From the NCBI GenBank assembly GCA_002887195.1, contig PJAB01000220.1, forward strand, positions 1-33,631: a stretch of DNA of 33,631 nucleotides. Reading direction: 5' to 3'. Numbering within the stretch: position 1 is the stretch's first letter; each line of letters starts with the position of its first letter. The notes beneath the pieces are model-generated. The model saw only the letters and a list, made by a program, of their open reading frames with translations. It was not told where the DNA came from and did no database searches. Below, one piece after another: positions 17,344-25,640 of this stretch. The position numbers and the translations under genes are program-made. Origin of the DNA: Chrysochromulina parva (taxonomy: Eukaryota; Haptophyta; Prymnesiales; Chrysochromulinaceae).

Positions 17344-18483
17344 TCAGGGGCTTGCGGTGCCGTCGGCGGTGGCCCCCTCGCCCTCTATGAGAGGGATGTT
17401 GCCACGGCGCGAGGACAGACCCTTGGCGCTCACCATGGCGCTCTCTTTGGGCGATTGCACGCGCTGCAGGTAGTGGGGTAGGCGCGTGATGTGTTGGGCT
17501 CGCAGGTAGTCCTTGTACGTGCGAGAGGCGTAGAGCTTCGGGATTTGCTCCGCGAGATCGTCGAGATCGGCTCCGTCGGTGGAAGCGCCATGGTGAGCGC
17601 CTCCCGCGCTGACGCTGCCAGACGACGCGCCGGTGCCGATGCTCGAGGGGCCCCCAGAGGAGCCCCCGTTGGGGCCGCTGCTGCTCTTGCTAGACGTGCC
17701 CGCCCCCCCCAATGAACTGGCGCCGTGCCCGCCACGGCCGGCGTCGAAAGCGCGCGACTCCCACTGGTCCTTCGGCAAATACCACACACCATAGGACGTG
17801 CGTCTGTTGAGCGCCGCCGCCGCCTGCGCGCGCCTCGGGTCGATGGGTTGCACGGGTGGCTGCACAATACGCGCCTTGTGCAGTGCGTTCGAGCTGCCGC
17901 TCAGCGCCTGGCCGGCAGCCCGCCGGCCGGGGCGGGTAGAGGCCATCTCATGCTCTTCGAGCAGGTCGGCGGGCACGTTCGTCGCGATCTTTACGGGGGC
18001 GGCATGGCGCCAGATGATAACGGGCGAGGGGCTCTCGGGGCGCTCCTCCCCCGCCTCGTGATCTCCACCGAGTGCCTGCACGCGCGCCACCTCAGCGTCC
18101 TCTGCTGACTCAGCGGCGGCGGCTGCGGGGGCGCCGCTCGCCTTGACTGATGGCATCGGATCGCTTGGGATCACGTCGGGCTCCATAAGGCCGGTGCTGT
18201 CAACGCCGTAGCTGCCGCGGATGCCGACCCAGCCCGGGCCAACCCCGTCGAAGATGGTGCCCGACGGGTCGCTCCTCGCGACCTCCTGCAAAAAGGATCG
18301 GTACTGTGCCTCCAGATCGTGTGTGGAGGCCAGCGCCTTCTCGAGGTGGCCGATGCGCTTCATCGGTCCCTCGGTCCAGCCTGACGGTTTGACCGAGTAG
18401 CTCAGGGCCGCCTCGCTCAGGAAGCGCCATTTGACGCCCTGCAGCTTGGGGTTGAGCTGCGCGCTTTGCGCGAGCACCACCAT
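17344..18483 (-). CDS. FAM47-like protein, function unknown
   Basis: A 379-residue open frame. Three conserved-looking islands sit in low-complexity sequence: residues about 15-70 (GVKWRFLSEAALSYSVKPSG and a helix), the block RRTSYGVWYLPKDQWESR in the middle, and near the C-terminus IPKLYASRTYKDYLRAQHIT with RLPHYLQRV. The YG-x-WYL-x-P-x-x-W motif and the final YKDYL...LPHYL segment resemble the FAM47 family as I recall it; that family has no firm biochemical role. A Ser/Gly-rich spacer (about 255-310) separates the islands. No membrane segment or signal is seen. The family call is tentative; the coding call rests on length, the islands and the lack of stops. Confidence 0.75.
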   Translation of the reverse strand: MVVLAQSAQLNPKLQGVKWRFLSEAALSYSVKPSGWTEGPMKRIGHLEKALASTHDLEAQYRSFLQEVARSDPSGTIFDGVGPGWVGIRGSYGVDSTGLMEPDVIPSDPMPSVKASGAPAAAAAESAEDAEVARVQALGGDHEAGEERPESPSPVIIWRHAAPVKIATNVPADLLEEHEMASTRPGRRAAGQALSGSSNALHKARIVQPPVQPIDPRRAQAAAALNRRTSYGVWYLPKDQWESRAFDAGRGGHGASSLGGAGTSSKSSSGPNGGSSGGPSSIGTGASSGSVSAGGAHHGASTDGADLDDLAEQIPKLYASRTYKDYLRAQHITRLPHYLQRVQSPKESAMVSAKGLSSRRGNIPLIEGEGATADGTASP

Positions 18484-18852
18484 GGCGTAACAACGTCGAA
18501 ACTACTCTTCACGCCTTCCAACCACGTTCACAGTTCACAAAAACACAAACGCGCCAGCAGAGGAGCGTGACCTTGGACGAATCTGCCGATGGAGCAAGAA
18601 AGTCCTTTCTAGGTCAAGGTGAAATATCCCGTTCCGTGCACCTAAGTTTAACAACATCGTCTCAAGTCACTAGTGCCTTCTTAAACCACCCTTCAGTGAC
18701 GAGAGTGCTCGTGGTAGGGAGCGGAGGGAGCGGGCACTCCTGCCCGCTGTCGCCGTCGTCGTGACCTGTGTCAAGCAGTCGTGTTCCCTGCTCCTTACGG
18801 TGCACGCGCTCTCAGGAGTTCTCGGAGAGAACTGTGTGACTCAGACCGCTGC
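18484..18852. other. Intergenic 369 bp
   Basis: The 5' flank of the FAM47-like gene and 3' flank of the RecQ gene, both on the minus strand. The sequence is mixed, with a cgtcgtcgt run towards the RecQ stop. No motif is recognised. Confidence 0.5.
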
Positions 18853-21069
18853 CTATTCTTCGTCGTCGTCAATGATAACGACCTCGACTCCAGCTGATGC
18901 AATCCTTCCGCGGCCCGCTGGCATGCCACCTGCTGCGTCTCGGCCTGTCTGCTTCATCGGCTGCTCCACCTCAAAGTCACTGCCATCGCTCTCCGGCAGC
19001 ACCCGCTTGCGCGACTGTGGCGGCACGTCACTCGCCGCAGCTGCCTTGCGCTTGCCGCCTCCCTTGTTGGCCTTTGCAGCCTTCGCCATTGGAAGTAGGG
19101 TGGACGGCAGCGAGCAGGCGAGAGCGTGCAGACCAGCCGAGTGCGCAGTGGCGCCTGGGTCGCCCAGAACGGCGCTCGCGAGTGATGGTCGCGTGAACAG
19201 GTACGTGAGGATCGAGTAAGCCGTGAACGCAAAGTGCACGCGGATCGCATCGGCAAGCACAAGACGCAACACGAGGTGCTCCAACGCCTCGCGGCTGAGC
19301 TTTGCGTCGGCGTGCCTCAGCCGCGAGGCGAGCTTTTCCACGAGCTTCAGAGCGGTAAGCTTGGCGGGCGCTGCGCCGCCGTCGGTCACGCCCTCGGCGG
19401 CGGCGGCATCATTGAGCTCGGCGAGGCAGCGTAGCGCGTCGATCGCAAGCGGACTCACGTCCATCTCCTCCAGGGTGCTCCGATGCGCGATCGATGCCGA
19501 GGGTGCCGCTGCCTCGGCGCTCGCCGCGGCACACACATCACAGCACTGGCCCAGGCTCACGGCTCCCACCCGAGCCGGCAGCGACTGTCCAAAGAGCGAG
19601 GCGAGGCACTCGCGGCGGCAGCAGTGCCTCATCTCGCAGAAGCGACCAGATCCAACGAGGGCTCGCCATGCGGCCGCGCGATCGGACGTATCGCACGCCA
19701 AGGAGGCCAGCCGATAGAAATCGCTCGGCGACCACCAGGCGATCGCCTCGGCTGGCTTGCCATCACGCCCAGCGCGGCCACTCTCCTGGTAGTAAGCTTC
19801 GAGAGATTTGGACATGCTGTGGTGGAACACGAAGCGGACATCCGGCTTGTCAATGCCCATGCCGAACGCGATCGTTGCCACCACGATCTGCATCCGCCCG
19901 CTTTGCCACGCCGCTTGCATGCTCTGGCGTGACAGTGCGTCTACGCCAGCGTGGTACGGCGCGCAGCGCACGCCGCGCCGCTGCAGACCGTCTGCCACCT
20001 TCTCCGCATCCGCGCGCGAAAGAGTGTACACAATGCCCGCCTGCGACGGGAAGTCGCGCAGCGCGAGGGCAGCCATCTCGTCTAGGAGCGCCGCCTCGTC
20101 CAGCTTCTTGCGCACGCTGTACTTGATGTTCGGTCGGTCAAAGTGCCCACGAAAGCGCGCACTCAAATGGTCCATCTGGAGGGATCGCTCGACGTCGGCA
20201 CGAACGCTCTCAGACGCAGTCGCTGTGAGGGCGAGAATGGGCACCTCGGGGAAGGTCGTCCTCAGCGTGCCGAGCGAGAGGTAGTCCGGACGGAAGTCGT
20301 GGCCCTGCGCACACGCGCAATGTGCCTCGTCGATGGCAAAGCGCAGCAGCATCTTGCCGTGGTATGCCTTTTGAAGCTTGCTCACGAGCATCTTCGACTT
20401 GGCGATGCGCTCGGGCGTCACGTAGAGGAATCGTAAGCCCGAGGTGGCCGGGTCCTCGATCTGGTGATGTACTTCCGTCGATTGGGTGCGGTCGGTGAGG
20501 TCAGCCGCAAGCAAGGCGCACCGCACGCCGCGTTGGCTCAAGCTCGCCACCTGGTCCACCATCAGGCTCACCAGCGGGCTCACAACAACTGTCAGACCGC
20601 TCGGAGAAAGCAAGCCCGGGAGTTGGAAGAGCAGCTGCATGGGCGAGAATCGTTGCAGCTCGCCTATCAGAACGCGAGCGGTGTGAGGCAGCCGAAGGCT
20701 GAGAGCATGAGTTTGAGTCGCGCTCTTTACCGACTTGCCCGAACCGGTTGGCAAGATCGCAAATGTGTCTCGTCGGGAGAGTGTTGCGTTGATCACTTCG
20801 CGTTGCAATGGACGGAAGGAGTCGTGGCCGAATCGCGATTTGAGCAAGTCGGCCACAGTCGCATCCCACTCAAAGGTGCCCGTCCAGTCCACTAGAACAT
20901 GGTGCGCCTCGGCCGCGTCCTTGGCCGCCTGCTTCGCAGAGCTCCTCAGTTCTTGAAGCTGGCTACAGATTTCCGCCTCTTCATCTCGCAGGTCGCGCTG
21001 CCGAGCACGATTGAGTGCGAGGCTGCGCTCGAGCGCGGCGATCGACGGGTCCACATCGGAGGGCTCCAT
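18853..21069 (-). CDS. RECQL: RecQ1-type DNA helicase, with a frame-preserving intron
   Basis: An ATP-driven 3'-5' DNA helicase for replication and repair. Exons 21069-20731 and 20634-18853 give 706 residues. A short N-terminal coiled coil (residues about 10-55) precedes the helicase core, as in RECQ1. Motifs: FRPLQREVINATL, Walker A LPTGSGKS, SPLVSLMVDQV, YVTPERIAKSKM, DEAH, LTATAS, TIAFGMGIDKPDVRFV and YYQESGRAGRDG. A zinc-binding cysteine set follows (CEMRHCCRREC...CCDVC), then a winged-helix-like region and a Lys-rich, acidic tail. The aromatic-rich loop reads CACAQGHDFRPDY, lacking the Trp of SQWGHDF. The intron (20635-20730, 96 bp, GTAAAG...atgcag) contains no stop, so unspliced RNA would insert 32 residues between Walker A and its helix. 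The start at 21069 avoids overlap with the divergent GT32 gene. Confidence 0.92.
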   Translation of the reverse strand: MEPSDVDPSIAALERSLALNRARQRDLRDEEAEICSQLQELRSSAKQAAKDAAEAHHVLVDWTGTFEWDATVADLLKSRFGHDSFRPLQREVINATLSRRDTFAILPTGSGKSVKSATQTHALSLRLPHTARVLIGELQRFSPMQLLFQLPGLLSPSGLTVVVSPLVSLMVDQVASLSQRGVRCALLAADLTDRTQSTEVHHQIEDPATSGLRFLYVTPERIAKSKMLVSKLQKAYHGKMLLRFAIDEAHCACAQGHDFRPDYLSLGTLRTTFPEVPILALTATASESVRADVERSLQMDHLSARFRGHFDRPNIKYSVRKKLDEAALLDEMAALALRDFPSQAGIVYTLSRADAEKVADGLQRRGVRCAPYHAGVDALSRQSMQAAWQSGRMQIVVATIAFGMGIDKPDVRFVFHHSMSKSLEAYYQESGRAGRDGKPAEAIAWWSPSDFYRLASLACDTSDRAAAWRALVGSGRFCEMRHCCRRECLASLFGQSLPARVGAVSLGQCCDVCAAASAEAAAPSASIAHRSTLEEMDVSPLAIDALRCLAELNDAAAAEGVTDGGAAPAKLTALKLVEKLASRLRHADAKLSREALEHLVLRLVLADAIRVHFAFTAYSILTYLFTRPSLASAVLGDPGATAHSAGLHALACSLPSTLLPMAKAAKANKGGGKRKAAAASDVPPQSRKRVLPESDGSDFEVEQPMKQTGRDAAGGMPAGRGRIASAGVEVVIIDDDEE
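20635..20730 (-). other. In-frame 96-bp intron of the RecQ gene
   Basis: On the minus strand GTAAAG...cccatgcag separates TGSGKS from LLFQLPGLL, which are adjacent in every RecQ. Length is a multiple of three and no stop is present, so retention would be silent for the frame but would break the ATP site. Confidence 0.85.
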
Positions 21070-21247
21070 GGACGGGCGCGATGTTTCCGCCCTGTGTGGC
21101 GAAGCGTCCGCGCGCGGCGCCGCGCGGCTCTTGTGAACGCGCTTGCGCCCGAAAAGGCGCGCGTGCGCCGCGCCAGCGGCCCCTCGACAAATATGTAAAA
21201 AATTTGGGGTGCTTACACGAAAGCCCATACATGTTCCGAGACTTATT
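21070..21247. promoter_or_regulatory. Divergent promoter region: RecQ / GT32
   Basis: 178 bp between the chosen starts of RecQ and the GT32 gene. It includes an AT patch atatgtaaaaaatttgg near 21189. Both genes have open frame extending back into it, so exact starts, and therefore the size of this region, are uncertain. Confidence 0.35.
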
Positions 21248-22327
21248 ATGCGTTGCATGCAAAGAAACCGTCGTTTATCTCTCTCTGAACTGTTTCGAAC
21301 ATCGTGCGAATCGCACGCGCCAACCGTGTGCACGAACGTCACGATGCGCGAACCGACGGCATTTTGCTTGAAAAACAGTCGGGTGGCACTCATGAACACA
21401 CGTTTCCCTCAGATGCCCTGGCCGGAGGCAATTCCGAAGCACATCCACATGACGCTCCCAGACACTGCGTGTGATAAGTGGCCGACGAACAAGTATTGTG
21501 AGTTCACCGGCAACGACCCCGCACGCTTCCTACAGCGCACGTGGATCGCAAGCGGCCTCAACCCAGGGTTTTCGCTCAAGGTTCACAACGATTCGGAGTG
21601 TGACAGCTTCTTGCGTGATTTCTCCAGGTCGAATAGCCTATGGCACGATGCTCACAAGCTCTGGACCAGCATTCCGTACGGCGTCATCAAGAGCGACTTC
21701 TGGCGGACTGCCTTCATCCTGGCTCACGGGGGCGTATACTCTGACGCCGATGTAGAGCCAGTGGCGAGCTTGCGATCATTCGTTCGGCCAGACGATATCT
21801 TTGTCACCTCTGGCAGCCTCTACCACGCGCAGACCAACTTTCACTTCATGGTCGCAAGCCCAGGTGAGCCTGCTCTGGCAAAGGCTCTCTCTGCCTTGAT
21901 GCAGACCATACGCAGTACCAGATACTCATATTGGACTTGGTCGGGCTGCAAACCATTATTCAATGGACTGGTGAGCGTTCGCAACGACAGTGCGGCGAAT
22001 CCGAGTTTCCTCGGCGAAGGGTTTCGCACATCGCGGGGTTTCTATCGCATACTTCTCGAGCGCAAGGTGGCGGGTTGGAGTGGCATACGCAAGGCAACAT
22101 GCGAGCAGGTGAGGTTGAACGAGCCAAACAGGCCCAAGCTGGCACACGATCGCCTGTTGCTGCTCAACAAATACGTCGCTATTCCAGGCGCCATAGTTGC
22201 GAACGCTTCGAGAGCTTCACATTGGGGTTCGTCTCTCGACCTGTGGGGCGCGCAAGATCAGCGGCTCCACCTTCACAACGCGAGTTCGGATAGGTATTTA
22301 CTGCACCCCACATCGTCTGCAGGTTGA
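21248..22327 (+). CDS. Glycosyltransferase family 32 (OCH1-like) with DxD motif
   Basis: With the ATG at 21248 the protein is 359 residues; the frame is open upstream to 21143, but that part runs through the RecQ promoter region. IPKHIHMTLPD is the usual opening of GT32. The core KSDFWRTAFILAHGGVYSDAD contains the DxD metal site and the GG-x-Y-x-D-x-D signature that holds the nucleotide sugar and Mn2+. Later SYWTWSGC and HDRLLLLNKYVAIPG regions are compatible with the acceptor half. GT32 members are Golgi alpha-mannosyl-, galactosyl- or N-acetylhexosaminyltransferases; which sugar is used cannot be read here. No clear transmembrane anchor is seen in the first 60 residues, so the true start or an additional 5' exon is uncertain. 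Confidence 0.87.
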   Translation: MRCMQRNRRLSLSELFRTSCESHAPTVCTNVTMREPTAFCLKNSRVALMNTRFPQMPWPEAIPKHIHMTLPDTACDKWPTNKYCEFTGNDPARFLQRTWIASGLNPGFSLKVHNDSECDSFLRDFSRSNSLWHDAHKLWTSIPYGVIKSDFWRTAFILAHGGVYSDADVEPVASLRSFVRPDDIFVTSGSLYHAQTNFHFMVASPGEPALAKALSALMQTIRSTRYSYWTWSGCKPLFNGLVSVRNDSAANPSFLGEGFRTSRGFYRILLERKVAGWSGIRKATCEQVRLNEPNRPKLAHDRLLLLNKYVAIPGAIVANASRASHWGSSLDLWGAQDQRLHLHNASSDRYLLHPTSSAG

Positions 22328-22585
22328 TTGCATTTCAATGGTTGCGCTTTGGGCTGGGGTGAGATTCGCAGCGTTTCGTTATATAATTTCGGTTTTCGCG
22401 CCCCCCCGCAGCCCGAACTCGATACGATAGCTGTTTGGTACGACCGGACTATGAGACCGCGAGCGTCATGAGAGATCGTTCCAACCGTCCATCGCATCGC
22501 GGGAGGGCGAATACCGAATTACCTATTACGTTTACGGGATCCTCGGATAAGAGCGAAAAGTCGAGTGAAAACGGAAAACACGAGT

Positions 22586-22617
22586 CTCGGCGCGGGATAA
22601 TAAGCCCGAGTGCCGAG
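22586..22617. terminator. Hairpin between convergent genes
   Basis: ctcggc (22586-22591) pairs with gccgag (22612-22617), and cggg with cccg inside, around an ataata loop. It lies just beyond the stop of the proline-rich gene (minus strand) and after the GT32 gene. Its placement suits an mRNA 3'-end structure, though no such signal is established here. Confidence 0.3.
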
Positions 22618-22618
22618 A

Positions 22619-25528
22619 TCACCACATCGCCGTAAAGCTCCCGCGCCTAGCTTGGCCGTCTCTCATCTGAGTCCCCGCTGGGAGGCGATCCGCTCCTTGG
22701 CTCTGAGGCGCCGCGGGGCGGCCAAGCCCCCCAGGGAGGGTGCCAGGGGGCGCGACAAGGGTCGTGATGACCGCGAGCTTGGCGCGTTCGAGGTCCAACT
22801 TGGCCTTGGCAACCTCCTGCGTCACCTCATAATTGGTCCTGGCCAACTCGTAGACCGCGTGCGCCACCACCTGGTGCGCGGGGCTAGTTACCGGTATGGA
22901 CGTGATGTCGAAGAGCACGCCGCACGAGTTGTCGTCGCCGACTGGCAGCTCCGCACGGTAAGGCGGGGCCGCGTGTGATGCCAGCGGCTGACGAGCTTGG
23001 CTGGCGTCCTGTCCGCTCGAGCCGAAGGAATGCGCCATATTGGGCGTCATGGAAGCCGCCTCCTCTCGAAATAGGTTGGACTCAGCACGACGCGAGAGCG
23101 TACCCAGTCCATCGAAGGATCTTTGGGGCGGCGGCTCTGACTGCAGGTCGTCCGAGAGCATTTGATAACCTCTCGAGCCCCGAGCACCAAAGATCCTAGA
23201 GGCCTCCTCCTCACGGATGCGCACAGGTCCACGCGCGGGCGGTACCACTCCTTTGGAGGCAGACCGAGACGGCAGCGCCGACGACTGCTGAACTCGATAC
23301 TTCTTCTGCCCGGGCTTCCTGCCCTTGGCCTCCTCTGCCGCGAACATGTCGCCCAAAGCCCACCAGCCAATTGCGCCGAGAAGTAGCGCGAGCAAGAGAG
23401 CCGTTAACGCAGCCGCCAGCGGCAAGTTCTCCTCGCCCACGAGTTGCGCCAGCCGGCCCTCGCCCCCGAGCATCGCGTCCGCGGCGCTGATAAGCACCGA
23501 CGTGGCGGCAACGAGGGCGGCTGGTGGCGCTGGGGGTATTGGGGGTGCTGGAGGCGCTGGGGGTGGGGGTGCAGGGGGTGCTGGGGGGGCTGGAGGTTGA
23601 GGGGGGGCTGGAGGTGCTGAGGGTGCACTATGCCGCCAGCTGCGCGCCGTGTCCACGGCGCTAACGAGCAGTGATGCAACGGCAGCGAGTGCTGTCGGCG
23701 GTGCTGGCGGTGCTGGCGGTGCTGGCGGTGCCGGCGGTGCCGGCGGTGCTGGTGGTGCTGGGGATGGGGGTGATGGGGGTGCAGGGGGTGCAGGGGGTGC
23801 AGGGGGTGCAGAGGGTGTACCATGCAGCCAGTTCCGTACGGCCTCGCCGCGGCTACCCGCCCATGCCTGAAGCCCATCAACCCCTGTACCCCCTGAACCC
23901 ACACCCCCAGCCCATGCCTGAAGCCTATCTGTACGGCCGTCCACCCAGGTGCGCGCCGTGTCGGTACGGTTGGCCACCCACATGCGCGCCGTGTCGGTAC
24001 GGTTGGCAACCCTTTTGCGCGCCGTGTCGGTACGACCGTCCACCCACGTGCGCGCCGTGTCGGTGCGGTTGGCCACCCACGTACGCGCCGTGTCGGTACG
24101 GTCGTCCAGCCGCTCAAGCACGCTTGCCGCCCAGTCAAGCCAGCCCTGCATCCACGCAGCGGGGGCAGCGAGTGTGCTCTGCGACCATGCCAGCGCGCTC
24201 TGCAACAAAGGCACCGCGTCCACGGCGCTAACGAGCAGCGATGCGGCGGCAGCGAAGGCTGTCGGCGGTGCCGGCGGTGTCGGCGGTGCTGGCGGTGGTG
24301 GGGATGCAGGGGGTGGGGGCGATGGGGGTGCAGGGGGTGCAGGGGGTACAGGGGGTGCAGGGGGTGCAGAGGGTGTACCATGCAGCCAGCCGCGCACGGC
24401 CTCGCCCAGCCAGGTACGCGCCGTATCGGGCATCTCGTCCAACTCGCCCCACACGCCCGACGCGATGGCGAGCAGCCCGGGGGGACGCGGCGGATGCGGC
24501 GGCGGCGGCGACGGCGAGGGTGGCGGCGGCGGCGGCGACGAAGGCGGTGGCAGCGAAGGCGAGGGCGGGGGTGAGGGCAGAGGCGGAGGAGGCGGCAAGG
24601 GCGGCGAGGGCGGCGGTGCTAGCGGTGGTGGTGGCGGCGGGGACGACGGCGGAGGCGGGAACGAAGGCGGCGACGAAGGCGGCGGCGCGGGAGCGGGCGA
24701 TGATGGTGATGGAGGCGGAGGTGAACTAGGTGGCGGGGGCGCTGGCAGCGGCGACGGCGGTGGCGACCAGGGCAACGGAGACGGCGATCGTGGCAGCGGC
24801 GGCGGCGGCGACGGCGTCGGCGAGGGTGGCGGCGGCGGCGGCGGCGGCGGCATTGGTGGTGGCGGCGGCGGCGGCGGCGGAGAGCATGGTGGTGGCGGTG
24901 GCAGCGGCGGCGGCGGGGGCGCCTGTGGCGGAATCGGTGGCGCAGACGGCGGTGCGTGGTGATGGAATTTGACAGCGATGCCGAATCCGCTGAGGATTGA
25001 CCATCCAACACCCAACGCGACAAGGAACCAGCATGCTCGTGAGAGAACAATGCCAACCATGGCTGATGGCCCGCCACCCGGTCGCAACTGTATGGCGGGA
25101 ACCTGCGACGGCGATCGTCTGGCACCCAACTTTGCATCCGTCGTAGCAGGCTCAGACGATGGAGTCTGTCCATCGCCAGCAGGAGCGCCGACGGGCTCAT
25201 CCCACGGTCGGGTATTGTCAAGTGGGTCCGGTGGCTCGCCATTGTCGTTTGAGACTGGTGCGTAGTCGCCACTAGCCTTTGGCTTGCTTGGTGGCGAACC
25301 AATTCTGCGAGTGAGGCTGCTCATGGCATTACGTGATGACGGAAACCAACCGACACTCTTGCCTTTAGTGCTCGGTGGTGGAAGCGCAGCGGAGCGATGC
25401 GCGCCGCGGGCATCGGCGAGCATCACGGCACGACCAGACCGCGCTTGAACGTCCGGCCAGGCGTCTGCGATCGTGTGCGCGGACTGTGCTGCTCGCAGCA
25501 CACTACATAGCACACGCCAAAAAAACAT
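22619..25528 (-). CDS. Giant proline-rich two-TM protein with 11-residue repeats
   Basis: An open frame of 969 residues; Met1 (25528) or Met69 (25324) could be the start. A transmembrane helix lies at about 157-186 (CWFLVALGVGWSILSGFGIA), and a second at about 700-725 (ALTALLLALLLGAIGWWAL). Between them lie a long Pro/Ser run, as in hydroxyproline-rich cell-surface proteins, three related Pro/Ala modules each ending in SLLVSAVDA-type sequence, and a block of 11-residue repeats RTDTARTWVxx, alternating DG and AN at the last positions. A C-terminal domain (about 725-969) has a few ordered-looking stretches (VLFDITSIPVTSPAHQVVAHAVYEL, split into a helix with LARTNYEV). The topology suggests an extracellular or lumenal loop between two anchors. 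It is not a family I recognise; a structural surface role is inferred. Confidence 0.72.
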   Translation of the reverse strand: MFFWRVLCSVLRAAQSAHTIADAWPDVQARSGRAVMLADARGAHRSAALPPPSTKGKSVGWFPSSRNAMSSLTRRIGSPPSKPKASGDYAPVSNDNGEPPDPLDNTRPWDEPVGAPAGDGQTPSSEPATTDAKLGARRSPSQVPAIQLRPGGGPSAMVGIVLSRACWFLVALGVGWSILSGFGIAVKFHHHAPPSAPPIPPQAPPPPPLPPPPPCSPPPPPPPPPMPPPPPPPPPSPTPSPPPPLPRSPSPLPWSPPPSPLPAPPPPSSPPPPSPSSPAPAPPPSSPPSFPPPPSSPPPPPPLAPPPSPPLPPPPPLPSPPPSPSLPPPSSPPPPPPSPSPPPPHPPRPPGLLAIASGVWGELDEMPDTARTWLGEAVRGWLHGTPSAPPAPPVPPAPPAPPSPPPPASPPPPAPPTPPAPPTAFAAAASLLVSAVDAVPLLQSALAWSQSTLAAPAAWMQGWLDWAASVLERLDDRTDTARTWVANRTDTARTWVDGRTDTARKRVANRTDTARMWVANRTDTARTWVDGRTDRLQAWAGGVGSGGTGVDGLQAWAGSRGEAVRNWLHGTPSAPPAPPAPPAPPSPPSPAPPAPPAPPAPPAPPAPPAPPTALAAVASLLVSAVDTARSWRHSAPSAPPAPPQPPAPPAPPAPPPPAPPAPPIPPAPPAALVAATSVLISAADAMLGGEGRLAQLVGEENLPLAAALTALLLALLLGAIGWWALGDMFAAEEAKGRKPGQKKYRVQQSSALPSRSASKGVVPPARGPVRIREEEASRIFGARGSRGYQMLSDDLQSEPPPQRSFDGLGTLSRRAESNLFREEAASMTPNMAHSFGSSGQDASQARQPLASHAAPPYRAELPVGDDNSCGVLFDITSIPVTSPAHQVVAHAVYELARTNYEVTQEVAKAKLDLERAKLAVITTLVAPPGTLPGGLGRPAAPQSQGADRLPAGTQMRDGQARRGSFTAMW
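23478..24415 (-). repeat. Three diverged Pro/Ala modules in the proline-rich gene
   Basis: Related blocks lie at about 24216-24415, 23649-23856 and 23478-23640. Each reads, on the minus strand, SAPPAPP-type sequence followed by a hydrophobic helix of type AAxSLLVSAVDA. The first two also share GEAVR(G/N)WLHGTPSAPP upstream. They indicate segmental duplication within the gene. Confidence 0.75.
23931..24113 (-). repeat. 33-bp tandem repeat (five and a half copies)
   Basis: Five 33-bp units start at 23931 (ending ...gcgcgccgtgtcg each time) plus a partial sixth. On the minus strand each encodes 11 residues of RTDTARTWVxx type. Units alternate between DGR and ANR junctions, suggesting an older 66-bp duplication step. 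Confidence 0.9.
24490..24955. repeat. GGC/GGT trinucleotide-rich tract (poly-Pro coding)
   Basis: Almost continuous ggc/ggt/gga triplets encode the Pro/Ser-rich stretch of the minus-strand protein. All six frames stay open here, so long frames on the plus strand are compositional shadows. Confidence 0.9.
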
Positions 25529-25640
25529 GTTTGAGAAGTTTCGTTACATGTACACCTCGTGAGCGGGGAGCATCACACCACTGGCCAGGAAACTAGCCCC
25601 GTGTTCTTTATCGTCATCAAAGTTCTAGGAGATGTTTAAC
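25529..25640. promoter_or_regulatory. Divergent promoter region: proline-rich gene / coiled-coil gene
   Basis: A short space between divergent starts (larger if Met69 of the proline-rich protein is used). It is less GC-rich, with ttctttatcgtcatcaaag before the coiled-coil start. No defined element. Confidence 0.35.

Noticed and set aside
18853..21399. RecQ protein starting at 21399 (848 residues)
   Set aside because: The extra 110 N-terminal residues look non-coding and overlap the divergent GT32 gene. The 32-residue insert after GSGKS is an intron.
23931..24113. CRISPR-like array
   Set aside because: The 33-bp units are contiguous, coding and lack spacers; it is a protein repeat.
23649..24972. 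Long plus-strand Gly/Ala-rich frames opposite the proline-rich gene
   Set aside because: They are the complements of Pro-coding GGC/GGT triplets; composition keeps every frame open.
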